From: Exaiptasia diaphana
Taxonomy: Eukaryota; Cnidaria; Anthozoa; Actiniaria; Aiptasiidae
Direction: 5' to 3'
Assembly (NCBI RefSeq): GCF_001417965.1
Contig: NW_018388191.1
Coordinates: forward strand, 980,972 to 1,044,971
DNA length: 64,000 nt
Shown here in pieces: positions 1 to 12,600 of this stretch. Positions within the stretch are counted from its first letter, which is position 1. The number at the start of each line of letters is the position of its first letter. Made by a program: the position numbers and the translations under genes. The notes beneath the pieces were generated by a model. That model was not told the DNA's origin. It was given only the letters and a program-made list of their open reading frames with translations, and made no database searches.

Positions 1-2685
1 CTTAGCAGAATGAAGAATACCTGTTAGAAGAATACATCATCTCATTATTTGTTTCTGATGATAAATCTTATAGGAGCTGCAGTGTTTTTACACACACATT
101 CACAATAATATGAACATAATGTTAGGCAACCTGTTAGGCACCCCCTAATAAAGCAATTTCACCTTGTAATATGTCATACTGCTCTAATGTAGTCTACTTT
201 GCAATTTGTTTTTGTTTTGGGATTCCTGTGCCCTCCCAAACATTGTTCACAGGCCTGTCTGCCATTTAAAAAAAATGAGCAGAGAGACCCTGTGGATGAG
301 CTTGGTTTCCTCCCAAATCTAACTCCTCTTGGGCCTCTTCTCTCTAACACGGTAGGCCTCAGTACAATAATAAGGTACCAGATTTTTCCACAACCATGTA
401 GTTTATTATAGACACAAACCTCTGAAGTCAACTTGTCCTAGTGGATCCACAAAGATTGGTGAGCCTTCCTTGTCATAACCATAGAAACCACCAGGATCAT
501 ACTTCAAGAGAACCTGAAAATAAATCAAACTAATAATAAACACAGATATTTACCGTATATTTACAACTTATAATGCTCACCTCTGGAGGATGGTATGATG
601 ACAAAACAGAATCTAAGTCAAACTTTTTCCTTATCCAAAGACTCTATATTCATTGAAATAGAAATATTTTTTTTACGTCATGTCACATGAAGGTATTCAT
701 TACTTAATGACAATTTCCTTCATTTTTACCTGGCGAAACATGTCTTCTGCTTTTTGAGCATCAAAATCAGTAGCTATTGACATAAATATATTCAATAGGT
801 TGGTAATTAAATATATATAATAATTGAAATCTTTTATTTGTTGTTAACTGCACAATGTTTGAATAACCCTAAATGCACATAATTCACAACAAGTTTAATT
901 GATTTACAATGATCTTATTTAGTAGAGAAGAGGAAAACTCATATGCAACTAGCCATGATGCACCTGAATCATGTTTATTTGGTTAAAATGTTTGCATATG
1001 ACTGTATCATTTGGGGTGGCACAATTCTTCATTATTACAATCCCAAAATCAATACCACCATGTCATTTTAATTCTTGAAAAAAATGTACCTTGAAGCCAT
1101 TTAATCAAGAAATGGTCATCATGATGATCCTTCAGATTGCTTTGGACTTGTTCCTTGAACTTAAAATATTACAGTTGATATATTAATAGTAAGTATAATT
1201 ACAGCTGTTTGCAATAATTCTGACCCCCTCTGCCATATTTCATATATATCAAACTGACCTTAAATATTATGGGATATCATGACTGATATATTTTTTGAGT
1301 TGCCCAGAATGAGTACTTTCTCAAAAAAATATCAGCATTGGTATCCCATAATTTCTAAGGCTACTTTGATATATATGAATATTAGTGTAGGGGGGTCAGA
1401 ATTATTGCAAATAGCTGTAAATATAATTAATATATACATATTATTATACTGTCTGATGAATGCATAAGCATGAAACTTGGAGTAACAGCAAATCTTGCCT
1501 AGCTTCGTTATCACATATTATATAATTGTAATAATGATGTCTACATATTAATAATTTCTGATAATTACCCCCTATGAATGCCTTTTAATGACTACATGAT
1601 GAAAAATTATCCAGTCCATAATTCATGAAGTCAGAGTAACTGTTCTCTGGCAGTGTATAACCATTATACCCATTTCACTTAATAATACTACGTTCTCTGA
1701 CAGTGTATAACCATTATACCCATTTCACTTAATAATACTACCTGAGTAAATGGGTTTTCATTTCTTTGCTCAGTCAAATCATAACAGTAAATATTATGAT
1801 AATAAAGTCTCTATTTTGACACAGAAATAATATGGAATGTATTGCTTAACAAAAATTCAAAATATTATTGAGAAAATGCATTATAATGGAATTTTATTGT
1901 GACCTCCATGGAGCCAGTTTGAATTTACATTGCTATGGCCTCTCATTAGACTACTTCAATCACAGATTGGATAATTTTTGCTGTTAAAGATGAAAATTGG
2001 AAGACAACCTTACTATTCAAATTAACAATGTTTTCGAAATAATATGTCATTATGTCATATTCAAAATCAACCCCTAATCTACAGTAAGTCATCATATATT
2101 CTATGAACAGGGGTCTCTAAAAGAGTTTCTATTTATTCAAAGTACTTTTATTTATAAATATTTGATGAGCTGCCCTTTAGGCATAAGACAATCTTTTGAA
2201 TTTTTAAGTCACTGTCTGTAAAGGAGAGAAAATGCATCATTAATGGAAGCATAAAAGTTATCCCACTTTTAAATATTCACTAGCCTGAGAATTCATTTGT
2301 CTGAAGAAATGCAAGCATTTTCTACTTATCAGATTGTACACTCTGGGTTGACAGTTAAAATCTTCAGGATTTCGAAGGAATAATTGTATAATTGTAGTGG
2401 GAGTAAAAGACTGTATCCAAATACTTCAAAAATTAATGCGGTTTTCTCATTATTTGAAAACCTCACCCATGATAACAATAAAATTCCAATATTTTCGAAT
2501 TCAAAGAAAAAATGATCTTGAAGTGGATTCTTTGACTTCATTTTCACGATAGAGCTAACTGATTTTGGTGATCTAGATGGAAATATGTTGATCATATACT
2601 TGAGGTTAAGTTAAAATTAAATTTATCTGACCTTGTTCAACGCTGCTTTTTGGTTCTCGTCCAATTCTTCCTTGTTGAGGATCAT
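1..2685 (-). CDS. SEC14-like CRAL-TRIO lipid-binding protein, 5' part
   Basis: Exons, in gene order: 2632-2685, 1090-1159, 730-773, 581-643, 420-513 and 1-20, continuing past the left edge. All junctions are GT/AG and phases agree. The start ATG (2683-2685) opens with MILNKEELDENQKAALNK. This is followed by the CRAL-TRIO N-terminal helices (WLQATDFDAQKAEDMFRQ, then RKKFDLDSVLSSYHPPE) and the start of the lipid-binding lobe (GGFYGYDKEGSPIFVDPLG, then GILHSAK). Order and spacing match the SEC14L2-5 group, cytosolic proteins that bind hydrophobic ligands such as tocopherol or phosphoinositides. About 115 residues are visible; the rest of the lobe and any GOLD domain lie outside the window. The first intron is long (about 1.5 kb) and carries a MITE. 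The family is clear; the SEC14L subtype cannot be decided. Confidence 0.88.
1199..1420. mobile_element. Palindromic MITE, Tc1/mariner-like ends
   Basis: An inverted repeat of about 30 bp (left 1199-1229, right 1389-1420) begins CAGCTGTTTGCAATAATTCT and is flanked by TA on both sides. The inside is also palindromic (TATGGGATATC.. against ..GGTATCCCATA), so the 222-bp element could fold into one long hairpin. It has no coding capacity and sits in intron 1 of the SEC14-like gene. TA flanks suggest mobilisation by a Tc1/mariner-type transposase. Its ends resemble those of the element at 33621-33887. Confidence 0.8.
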
Positions 2686-5095
2686 TTCTTCACAGATTTT
2701 AATTCGCTATAGACTTCTTATGTTCACTGTTCGGTATCTAGTCCTCAGGAAATCTACGAAAGGTTTTTCGTTCCACGAATGGTGTAAATAATAAGAAAGC
2801 ACTCATGCAACAACAAATTGGCGCGGTTTGAACTGTCAAAATGCTCCTTGTCAGCGGTACAAGCACCCCGTGGGGAGATACAGGGGGGAGATTCTGTATG
2901 TTGAGAATATCTAAAAAATATATAAAATATCCACAAACAGATATTGTTATTTTTCTTTTTTACTTGTTTTATTTTCGAACTATCATAAACTTTTACACCA
3001 AAAATGATAGAATGGCATAAAGCCATAAAAGTGCCTTCTTTATACCTTCGGGGGAGGGCTGAGTCAAGTTTGTTCGGTTAGTTCATATATTAGCTTCATT
3101 TGGGCATATTGAAATTTCTTATCTTTTGCGAAAACATTGATCATGAAATGCTCGTCAAATGGAAGCAAAACCCATTATCTCAGCATTTTAATCACACATA
3201 GGAAAAATATTAAATCTGTATGATTAAAAAGCTAAAAAAGATGGAAAGAATTTTCGGAATGAAATTGCGCGCGAAAACCTGGGCGCGTACCGCGCGCACG
3301 TTCCACATCAATCAATTCTTCACGTTCAACGATATAAAAATAATATTTCTCGCTCTCCAAATTCTGTATTTTTTTTTTTTTTTTTTCTTGAATTGCATGA
3401 ATTTTTCTCCAGAAGGCAGATATCGATTCTGAAGAATACTGAACTAGATCAGATTACGACTTATTGAATTTCACTTAATAAGTGATTATTTACCGGAGTC
3501 AAAGAGGACAAGACTAGAAATATCGTCAGAACTAAACGACAAACCGTTCTTTAGTTTATATAATCTTCAGAATGTAAGTATTGTTATATTGACGAGGGAT
3601 GATGAATGTTTTACGGCATATGTCGTGACCTCGAGCATTGACGCTTCTGACATTTGTAAGTTGTTTTCATACAAGGGAAGTCTTAAGATTAGCATGGCTT
3701 TTATCTCCACAAAACGGTTGATATCTGAGCAAGATTAAATAAGTCGAGGTAAAGAAATGATTCCTAGAATCATAATAACTCAAAACAAAAACAAATTCAT
3801 CTAGAGATTTCGTTCCCTGAAAGCAAGAGTGAGTCAAAGGATATCCATCAAGTGAATTGATTGCTCGCCGGCAGCCATTAATAAGTTAATATTTTTTTTC
3901 AGAATGCACCTGGCGATTCGATTCAATAAGCTTATTTCTTAGGTATAATATCATATGTGTTCAATCCATGTACAAAATATGAATTACATTAACGACATTT
4001 TATCAAATTTACAAGTAAAAACAGATCAATAGATGAAGGCATCTGCTCGCTAGTATGATAGCAGCCTACATTATGTCGTTGTTTATGGCAAGTAACTGTC
4101 AGTGGATTTCGGTTACTATGTGGGCAGTTCATTATATGATTCAGGGAATGGTATTTAATAGTACTTTGATATACATAATTGAACTAAAACCAACTGAAAA
4201 AGGCAAGCGTCTGGATAAGAGAATTGTGGGTAATCTAGGGTACTTTGTCGTGGGAGTTCATTTTTGTTCATTTCTTCGTGCATTCATACTTCAACTTAAT
4301 TTTTTTCGGTCAAATCTAACATGTAAAACACAAGGCCGCAACTTATTTGTACGTTAGTTCCCATTCCCCCTAGCTGTTGCCTTTCTTATCTTCCTTGATC
4401 TATTTTAAGCAGTTTAAGTGTTCCCTAGGTGTTTTGGGTTGTTAAGGGTGCTTATCGAGGAAAACATCGAAGCAAAAAGAGTAAACAGTATGCTTTCAAG
4501 ATACCTAAATTTAGAAAATAAAAAAAGTAAAACAAAAAATAAAAGCAAAGAGAATGGGTACCTTTGATGGGCTATAACCATGTGCAAAATGCATATGGTG
4601 ATTCTCCTGCTATGCTGAGTGTGACACTGGAACTGCGAGGTAAATCTGGCACCGGCGATACTGAACATGCAGACATCAGCCGGCGCTCTTATACTGTCAT
4701 TCCCCACGCTTAACTCTCTACGTTTTAGGCTTTGGGATTCCTGTGTTAAAAATTGCAATTCACTGTAAATTAAGCTTATGTGAAAAAAAATCATATGTTA
4801 GACAAAGACTTTATTGAAATAGGAAAATTATATTCCAGAACATAATTTTGCTTTACAATTAGAACTCACAATAAATTTCACAATAATTATGCACACATGA
4901 ATATTCATGTTGAAATCATAAAGGTCTCTTTGTGTAAACATTACGGTCGAGTGGTTCGTACGGAGTCCCTTACATTTGTTGACAAATACGTTACGAAGAC
5001 CGCGTGTATTTGAGAGAGACTTCTCTAATTCCAAGTGCGTCTCAGCACACATTTAACATAGCTTCATTCATTTCAGGGACAATAAATCCTTTGAA
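2686..5095. other. Intergenic, divergent SEC14-like / UNC93A promoters
   Basis: This 2.4-kb stretch separates two divergently transcribed genes and must hold both promoters. I see a 20-T run near 3370 and many short open frames without convincing codon signal. A 100-codon frame at 4055-4357 (+) is hydrophobic and vaguely like a transporter segment, but it has no recognisable splice context. A plausible 5'UTR acceptor (tttcag at 5073-5078) lies just before the UNC93A start, so an upstream non-coding exon is likely. Confidence 0.5.
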
Positions 5096-8000
5096 ATGGC
5101 CGAGGGGGGTGTTGATGAGAAAAAAGAACAGTCCTCTGAGGAGAAGAAAAGCCCAGCAAATCAAGCAGCTGAGGCAGAGACCGAGAGCGAGGCATTGAAG
5201 CCGAGCGAGATGGAAAGTGTGGAGTTGGAAGAAGCTGAAAGACCATCAGCTCTCTCGGCAAAAGACATCAAACGCGAAAAGTTCAAAATCATGAAGAATA
5301 TGCTGATAGTTAGTTTTGGCTTCCTGTTCCTGTTCACTGCTTTCCAATCGCTTCAAAACTTACAAAGCAGCTTGAACCCTGACAAGGGACTTGGCTTGGC
5401 TTCCCTTAGTGTCATCTATGCTGCACTGATTCTATCTTGTATGTTTGTACCTCCTTTCATGGTAGGGAGGCTGGGATGTAAATGGACATTAGTGATTTCC
5501 ATGATTGGATATGTCTTGTATACGGCAGCAAATTACCATGCAAGATGGTGGACACTAATACCAGCTTCTATTATTATTGGTATGTACAAATCCTACTTCT
5601 ACTGTCAATGGTATCTTATCAAATATATAGCTAGTAAGTAGAAAATGATACCTGGAAACTTCACACGAAATAAAACAACACACCTGTACACCCCACGTGG
5701 CTGCCATTGTAAGATTTCTTTTGATACTGGTCTTAAAGCTCTTTCTCAATTTAATTTGAAAAGGAAAGGCAAGATGCTTTCTGTAGATTTTACACTTGTA
5801 TCAACTAATCCTTTTTTATACCCGAAAAACTATTTTATAAAATCATAGTTGATTGGCCTACGCCATAGATAGTAGAGGGTTTTCCTCTACAAACTATGCC
5901 TACGCTAAAAGTTTGCAACGCAACGTCTTGCTTAGTGCTCGGTGCTTTTTTAACAGTTCGAAATAGTTCGATATGAACTCTTTGGTGGTTCCATCCCTAA
6001 AATATTCTTGGCATCTAATATCAAGTGGCGTTTTTTGAAAGCCATGTAAAGTATGTCTCATGAAGGTTCTATCCTACAGTGAACAAGTGAAGATAACAAC
6101 TTTTTGTAAATCTTTATGACATTTTGAACATTTTACAAGGCCTATTTTTTATGCACTTGAAAAATACTCCATACTGTCAACAGTGCCACGTACGTTAAGT
6201 GAATTTTGATAAGCTTATTAGCACACCTTATTGTTGGTTGTCGTGACATTTATATTGCAGACGGTCCATATGAAATTAATTACTTCCATAATCAATCAAT
6301 TTTATACCCTACTCTTTAAACATGTTATATTTAAAGTGTGGAAAACTACAAACAGGGTGGTGACTACAAACATTATTTCAAAGCAGTCTTGAATAGAGGC
6401 AACATCAGTCCAGTCCCAGACCCTAAGCCTGTACCGTTGAACTAGAGCGGATTTCGTATGAGTGGGACACCGTTACCGCACGGTTACAGCACAGTTACCG
6501 GACCTGGCCTGCACAATTTTGGTGAACCAATGGGGCACTAGAATTTGGTTACAGTACGATTACGGTCACAGTACAGCTAGTACCGTCCGTTTCCCACTCA
6601 TACGAAATCCGCTCTAAAAGGGTCCGCAGAAGAACTTAATCCATACACATGCACAGCATCATCCAATATGAAACAACCAGGAATTACAGACATTATTCAG
6701 TGCGCAAACCACAGTACATAAATACCAATTTTGTATGATCGTTTAGCAGTATTTTTTTCAATTATTACGCGCATTCATTTATTTCAACTAAAATTCTATT
6801 CACTGTTACAAAATAATAAAATCACAAATATACGCAAATATTTGAAAGTTGAAACTAATTTCGATACAGGACGTCGATACGTTTTATGATTTGATGATGC
6901 ATGTGAAAAAATAATTAACGGTATGCTAATGACCAAAATGGACCACATATATATGCGGTGTAATCCAACGCATGCGCACGCAAGTTCTTCTGGACAATTT
7001 TTCCCTCGACCAACAGTTCAACGAACCGGGCTAAAACGTTTTAGGGACTGGACAATACCGACATTCAACTAATGCAAAATCTTCGCGTGTATATCACAGT
7101 GGACAGTTTGAGAATAATTTGCTTGTCGAAACGGTTGGATTTTTCCCATTTTAATCCCTTTCATTTTCTATATCCTCATGTTTTTGTTTAACCAAAGAAA
7201 GAACTAGGAATTCCCAAGTGTCCTGTTAACAATTCCAAGCATTTAATGCTCGACAGTTCAGTTCAACACTTCAAAACGAGATGAAAGTCGCGTGGCACAT
7301 TTGAGGAATACTCAAGTCTTATTTATCATTCTAAACAACATGTTTGTACTCAAGTCTTATTTATCATTCTAAACAACATGTTTGTACTCAAGTCTTATTA
7401 ATCATTCCTAACAACATGTTTGTACTCAAGTCTTATTTATCATTCATTGTACTCACCAGGGGCGTCAGCTGCTCCTCTATGGTCCGCAAAGTGTGCCTAC
7501 NTTACAACCACTGGTATACGATACTCAGAAATCAACAAGGAAAGTCATGACTCGGTCGTTACACGTTTCTTTGGTATCTTTTTTCTTATCTTTCAAAGCG
7601 GGCAAATATGGGGAAATCTCATCTCATCACTTGTTCTTGACTCTGGTAGCCCGGATTACTTCCGTCCCGACGCAGGGGAGGTATGTGGGGTACATTTTTG
7701 CGCTGAAGTGAAGAGCAACCTCACAAACGTTACAGATACACTGGCAAAACCTGAGTACAGTTTGGTGGTGAAGCTACTAAGCATCTATCTGGCCAGTGGA
7801 GTGATTGCAGTACTACTTGTTTTGTTACTACTGGATAGACTTTCAGGAAATCTTTCTCGTAAAAAAGATTCTGTATCAGGAGTCAGTTTGCTGCTTGCTA
7901 CCTTCATGCATTTGAAGGATCGTCGTATGCAGCTTGTTTTGCCCATCACATTCTTCAGTGGCATTGAACAAGCGTTTATTTTCGGAGATTTTACAAAGGT

Positions 8001-8964
8001 ATTTATGTAATGTCCATTTTCTAACTACAAACACTTGCGCTTTATTCGTACTAAATTGTCACCAGATAGTGTTTTAGGAATCTAACAAACCGTGTTAACT
8101 ATATTGTCCTCAAGCATTTTATGGAATCGATGAAAGCAATTGCAAACTAAAATCATCCAAGAAACACATTACAGCATAATACACCTTTGCGCTTATGGGA
8201 ACGTTTGTGCATTTTGTGAGCTCGTTTCACCCAATTAAAAGTAGTTATTGTTAACATCTTTTTTATAATTCCCGTTTTCTCATAGGCATTTGTTACATGT
8301 TCCCTTGGAATACACAAAGTTGGTTTCATCATGATATGTTTTGGTGTCAGCGATGCAGCATTTTCTTATCTGTTGGGTAAATTGACCCAGTATACAGGTA
8401 GAATGGCTATATTTCTTAGCGGTACCATCGTTCATTTGACTGCGTTAATCATCATGTTAGCCTGGAGCCCCAGTAGTGACCTTCTCTGGGTGTTTTACAT
8501 CTTGGCTGCTCTTCAAGGCTACTGTGATGCTGTATGGCAGACGCAGATTAACGGTGAGTTATTTCTTTTATTTCTTGTTGAAATATCGTCCATTTTCAGA
8601 AACTAAAGAGATCGCTTGGGCGCTTTCCATATGTTGTTCATTTTGAACTTGGAACCCTTCACTTCACTGCCATTCCTGGTATGACCAGTTTCCATTCTTT
8701 CTTGCAGCATTATATGGTATCTACTTCAGTGATAACCAGGAACCAGCCTTTTCCAACTACCGTTTGTGGGAATCACTAGGGTTTGTTGTTGCGTATGCTT
8801 ACTCTAATGCGCTGTGCGTTCGAGTCAAGCTGATTATCTTGATTATAGTACTGGGTATTGGTACCATTATGTATTTAGCATCGGAGTTTGTTCACAGAAT
8901 AAGAGTCAAAGAACTTTCTTTGGCATCTGAAGAAGGCGAAGCTAATGCTCTTAAGCCTCTTTGA
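5096..8964 (+). CDS. UNC93A: UNC-93 homolog A-like multi-pass membrane protein
   Basis: Four exons: 5096-5579, 7460-7998, 8286-8553, 8708-8964; phases 1, 0, 1 agree and give 515 residues. Residues 1-65 form an acidic, charged tail (MAEGGVDEKKEQSSEEKK..). The remainder is an MFS-fold, roughly 11-12-helix UNC93A protein: FLFLFTAFQSLQNLQSSLN, GASAAPLWSAKCAY, NLISSLVLDSG, SGIEQAFIFGDFTKAFVTCS, and LYGIYFSDNQEP..NYRLWESLGFVVAY. Vertebrate UNC93A is about 457 residues, so the N-terminal tail is longer here. UNC93 relatives act in TLR trafficking (UNC93B1) or as K+-channel regulators (worm unc-93); UNC93A itself is poorly characterised, so no substrate is claimed. One ambiguous base (7501) falls in a codon expected to be Leu. 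A palindromic MITE and a minisatellite lie in intron 1. Confidence 0.92.
6443..6616. mobile_element. MITE with 25-bp terminal inverted repeats
   Basis: The left end (6443-6467) and right end (6592-6616) are perfect inverted repeats reading TAGAGCGGATTTCGTATGAG and on to TGGGA. The outer TA can be read as a TA target duplication. The 174-bp body is non-coding and holds repeated GGTTAC/GTTACCG motifs. It lies in UNC93A intron 1. Confidence 0.85.
7309..7459 (+). repeat. 38-bp minisatellite ending at the UNC93A exon 2 acceptor
   Basis: TACTCAAGTCTTATTTATCA recurs at 7309, 7347, 7385 and 7423 with a strict 38-bp period. A shortened fifth start at 7450 (TACTCACCAG) contains the acceptor of exon 2. 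The third unit has a few substitutions. Every unit carries CTCAAG, itself a possible weak AG acceptor. Confidence 0.9.
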
Positions 8965-9697
8965 ATTAACGAATCAATTTTAATTGATGAAGCAGTTGAA
9001 CTGTACGACTGAGACCAGTGAAGGTCAAGCTGAGTGCAGATGAAGCTAAACATTGTATATGTATAAAATGTTTGGGCTCGTATTTTTAAGGGGGGGAGGG
9101 GACGTGACAAAAAGAAGAATACAAATGAAGGAAAATGAATTTCATAAATCTGCAAGACCAAAAAAATATTGTTTCTCTGTATAAATGACACAAGACAATC
9201 TTTCAAGACGAACTATTTAATATATTTACATACGTGTTTTAAAAACCAGCATTAATTTGTTTGTCGGGGTTTTTTTCGGGGGGGGGGGAGTGAGTGGTAC
9301 TTTTGAAGCAACTAATAATGTTATCACTAAAATTTATCAATGTAATCTTTTTTTTGTCTAATAAACAATTTGCACGCCCGACCTAGCGATTATTTTATCT
9401 TGAAGGAGTGAAATACCAGTTTTTAGTGAGAATAATGATATGGGATGTAGTGGATGAAAATCATCAAAGAAGAATCAGGTTGATCAAATTCTGGCTTAGC
9501 AGTCTGTCCAAAAAAATTATTTTAGGAATAAAAATTATACATAAGTACAATGTCAATTAAAAATCCGTTTGTGAATCGCAGAATTTCAAACTAAGTTTCT
9601 GGTCTAAGCTAATTGGAGTTCACCATGTATTCCAGTGTAGACGGAGTTTTCACGATGTTCGAATCACGGGATACTCAACTTTTTCTGTTGGACTAGT
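8965..9697. other. Convergent 3' ends, UNC93A and PX/SH3 gene
   Basis: This is presumably the 3'UTRs of two convergent genes. It contains a G11 run (9278-9288) and AATAAA-like signals near 9360. No further coding signal is seen. Confidence 0.5.
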
Positions 9698-12600
9698 TTA
9701 CAGTTTTGTGTTAGTTTCTTTATTGCATGTGCCAATCTCATCACATACCCATCTATCTTTACTCTCATAAACCTGTTCCTCGTTTGTAGCTTGCTCTTCC
9801 TCGATATTGTTGAAGTAGTTCTTATCCTCATCATCAGCGATGGAGCAGGTTGAGTCTTTTCCATTTTTACGCACAAAACTCCAGAATTTCTTTTCGTAAC
9901 AAATCTCGAGAGCTTTTTTATGTACTCTGCTTGATTTGGGAGGACGTAATGGCGGTCGTTCTGGTGGCTCGAGTCCTAATGCTTTACGTCTCTTAAGCTC
10001 TTCTGGAGTAATTTTCTCAAGGAAATTAGATGGAGCCCAACCAATAGAGAGGCTCTGGGTACGAACTAGCCACCAACCCCCATCGGTTTGCTCCAGGACC
10101 TGTACTGACTTGCCTTCTTGGAGGTTTACCTCTGTATCAGAATCCTTAGTGTAGTCCCCGATGGACAAAAACACGTCAATATCTCCACCCACTGGAGAGT
10201 CACTTCTTTGTGTCATCACTTGGTAGTCATCCATGTGGGACTGCTCTTTATCATCAGTATTCTTGACATCTTTGTTCAGCAAACCATCATTTTCAGATGT
10301 TTCTTCAATTCTTTCAGAATTTTCGTCTTTAAGCTTACCCTGCATTGTATCTGTGTCGGAAGGAGCTGATTCCTCAATATTTTGAGCTTGTTTCTTTTGT
10401 ATTTCGTTGTCCTTATTTGTCTCTTCCTTCGACGTCGCGCCGTTCTCTGAAGTCTTTGTCTTACTAAAATCCAGCTCTACAAGGTCTCCATCTTCGTCTC
10501 TGCGTCGGCGCATGCGCGCGTTGTCCTTTTTGTTGTGATACTCCATATTCATGTAAGAGGGACCCTGCTGGACGTCCTTTTTACCACTGCGACGTTTCGC
10601 AGGCTTTTTCTTCTCAAAGTCGAAGTTAACATAAGAAGGAGAGTCTTCATCAGAGGAATCAGAGTCGTGCTTCTTGTTATTGTTGAATTCGATGTTGACA
10701 TACGATGGCTGATCTTCAGGTCCCTCCTGTATGACATCGTGATGCAGTCGGCGTTTAATCGTACCTTTTCGAGCAGTTGAGATTGACTAAAATTTTAAAA
10801 AAGATGAAATTGTGTTTAGAAGCATAATTGGAAGATCTGTTTATTCGGAATTTCGAAGAAATGTTTGTGCTATTACCATATTAGGATTCCACGTCGTTCG
10901 TCGATCTAAAAAAGAAATGATAATAATAATAATACTTTATTTCTTAAAAACGCATTTCAAAAACTCAATGCTTTTTACAAATACTATAAACACATATAAA
11001 GAGTCTGTAATTTAGCATAAATGCCGGCGGCAGAGTTATACGGCTTGCAATAGTCGTTCGCATCTCTTGCGCAAAAAATGTCATAAAAGTGCTAATTTGT
11101 TTGTTACCAGTAATTGCAAAGACATTTCTCATGTTATTCATAACAGCCTCTCTCTCCATTTGACGTGTATAACCTGTAGTGGAGGCCAGTACATGAAGAT
11201 GCATACAGGGAGCCCAACCTGTACCCTTCTCACTACTGAAAAATACATGTCATAACTTGTTAGTGTAAGTTGTAAACTATTGAGGGTGAATCGGGAAGAG
11301 ACTCGGAAGAAGTTAAGCTCACCTGACAAACCACCACCCATCGACATTTTTTTGTTTGACTTGAAGTATCTGTCCGACCTCTAAAGCCACTTCATCATCA
11401 TTGGAAGGCTGGTGTGATCCCAAAGCGAAGCACATTTCCTCTAGAAAATCACAAAGAATACATGATCTTTATTAATGGCATCCAACTACTTCCAGCTTTC
11501 TTTCTTTTAAGTTATTAGTCACAACATTTTCCTCATAAGGAATTAAAATCTTAATGATAGGGGAAATATGCAGAGCATTCTGACAGTTGCAGTCAAATGA
11601 GGCTAGGCGTTCAACATCGTCAAACTTAAGACAAACACTGATACCTTCGCCTTCAGCAAAGACTTGTACGACTTGGTGATCCTCGTCTTCACCGTCTCTT
11701 GGTGTTAAGAAAGAGGCTGGTACCCAACCAAGGTCACCGTCAAGGTCAACAAACCACCACCCTGGTAAAGACAATTGATATTTACAGCAGTTTAGTGCTC
11801 GTTTTATAGGGGTAGCTTTTGGTCGGGGATATTTATAGGTGTTAATGACTGTTCACCGAAGGTCGTGATCATGGGAGCTCACTTACCGTGTTCACCCATA
11901 GTAATGACCTCAACAATGTTCCCTGCCTTTAGGCTTAAACCATTCTTTTGTGTCTTTGTGTAATCACATATCGCCACATACTGTTCCAGTAAGATAGGCT
12001 CGGAAATGTTTAAAGCATCTAAAAGTCAAAAATATGACATAAGGATATAGGGTCCCTTTGCTGTAGGCCATGCTGTACGGCTTGTGATATACTTACATCC
12101 CATTCGACGCGTTCCTCTTGTTTCTCCTGCACTGTAATCACGAAGACTAAGGAAAAAGAAAACGATTTAGACGTGACAATATATACGTTTTTTGTTCTGT
12201 ACTAGTCTATCAATATACGTCACATACTCATTAGTCTTGGCGAAATGGAACGTCATATCTTCCGGCAGAGGACGGAAGAACTCGAGGACCGCATCGCATT
12301 GTGAAATAGATCTTGGAAGATGGATTAGCGACTGTGAAATATATACAAAAAATTAGCTAATTCGTTGGCCTGCCTGAGATGAGTATTTTCAAAATATAAA
12401 TTCTAGTATAGCTTTATACCTTGAGAAATTCGTCCACTTCCCTCATTTTAGTTAACGCTTTCTTTTGTGTCTTGACTCCAAGTTTTCCAAAGAGTGTTTT
12501 ATCTTGCGTAAGATGAATGAAAGTAATTAAACTCATTGTTTCACTACAGTACGGTCTTAGATGATTTTTATAAGAATATTCTGGTTCATGGACGCATCCT

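Noticed and set aside
4055-4357. 100-codon hydrophobic frame (+) between the SEC14-like and UNC93A genes
   Set aside because: It has slight transporter-like flavour only, no splice sites in context and no family motif; it is likely chance.
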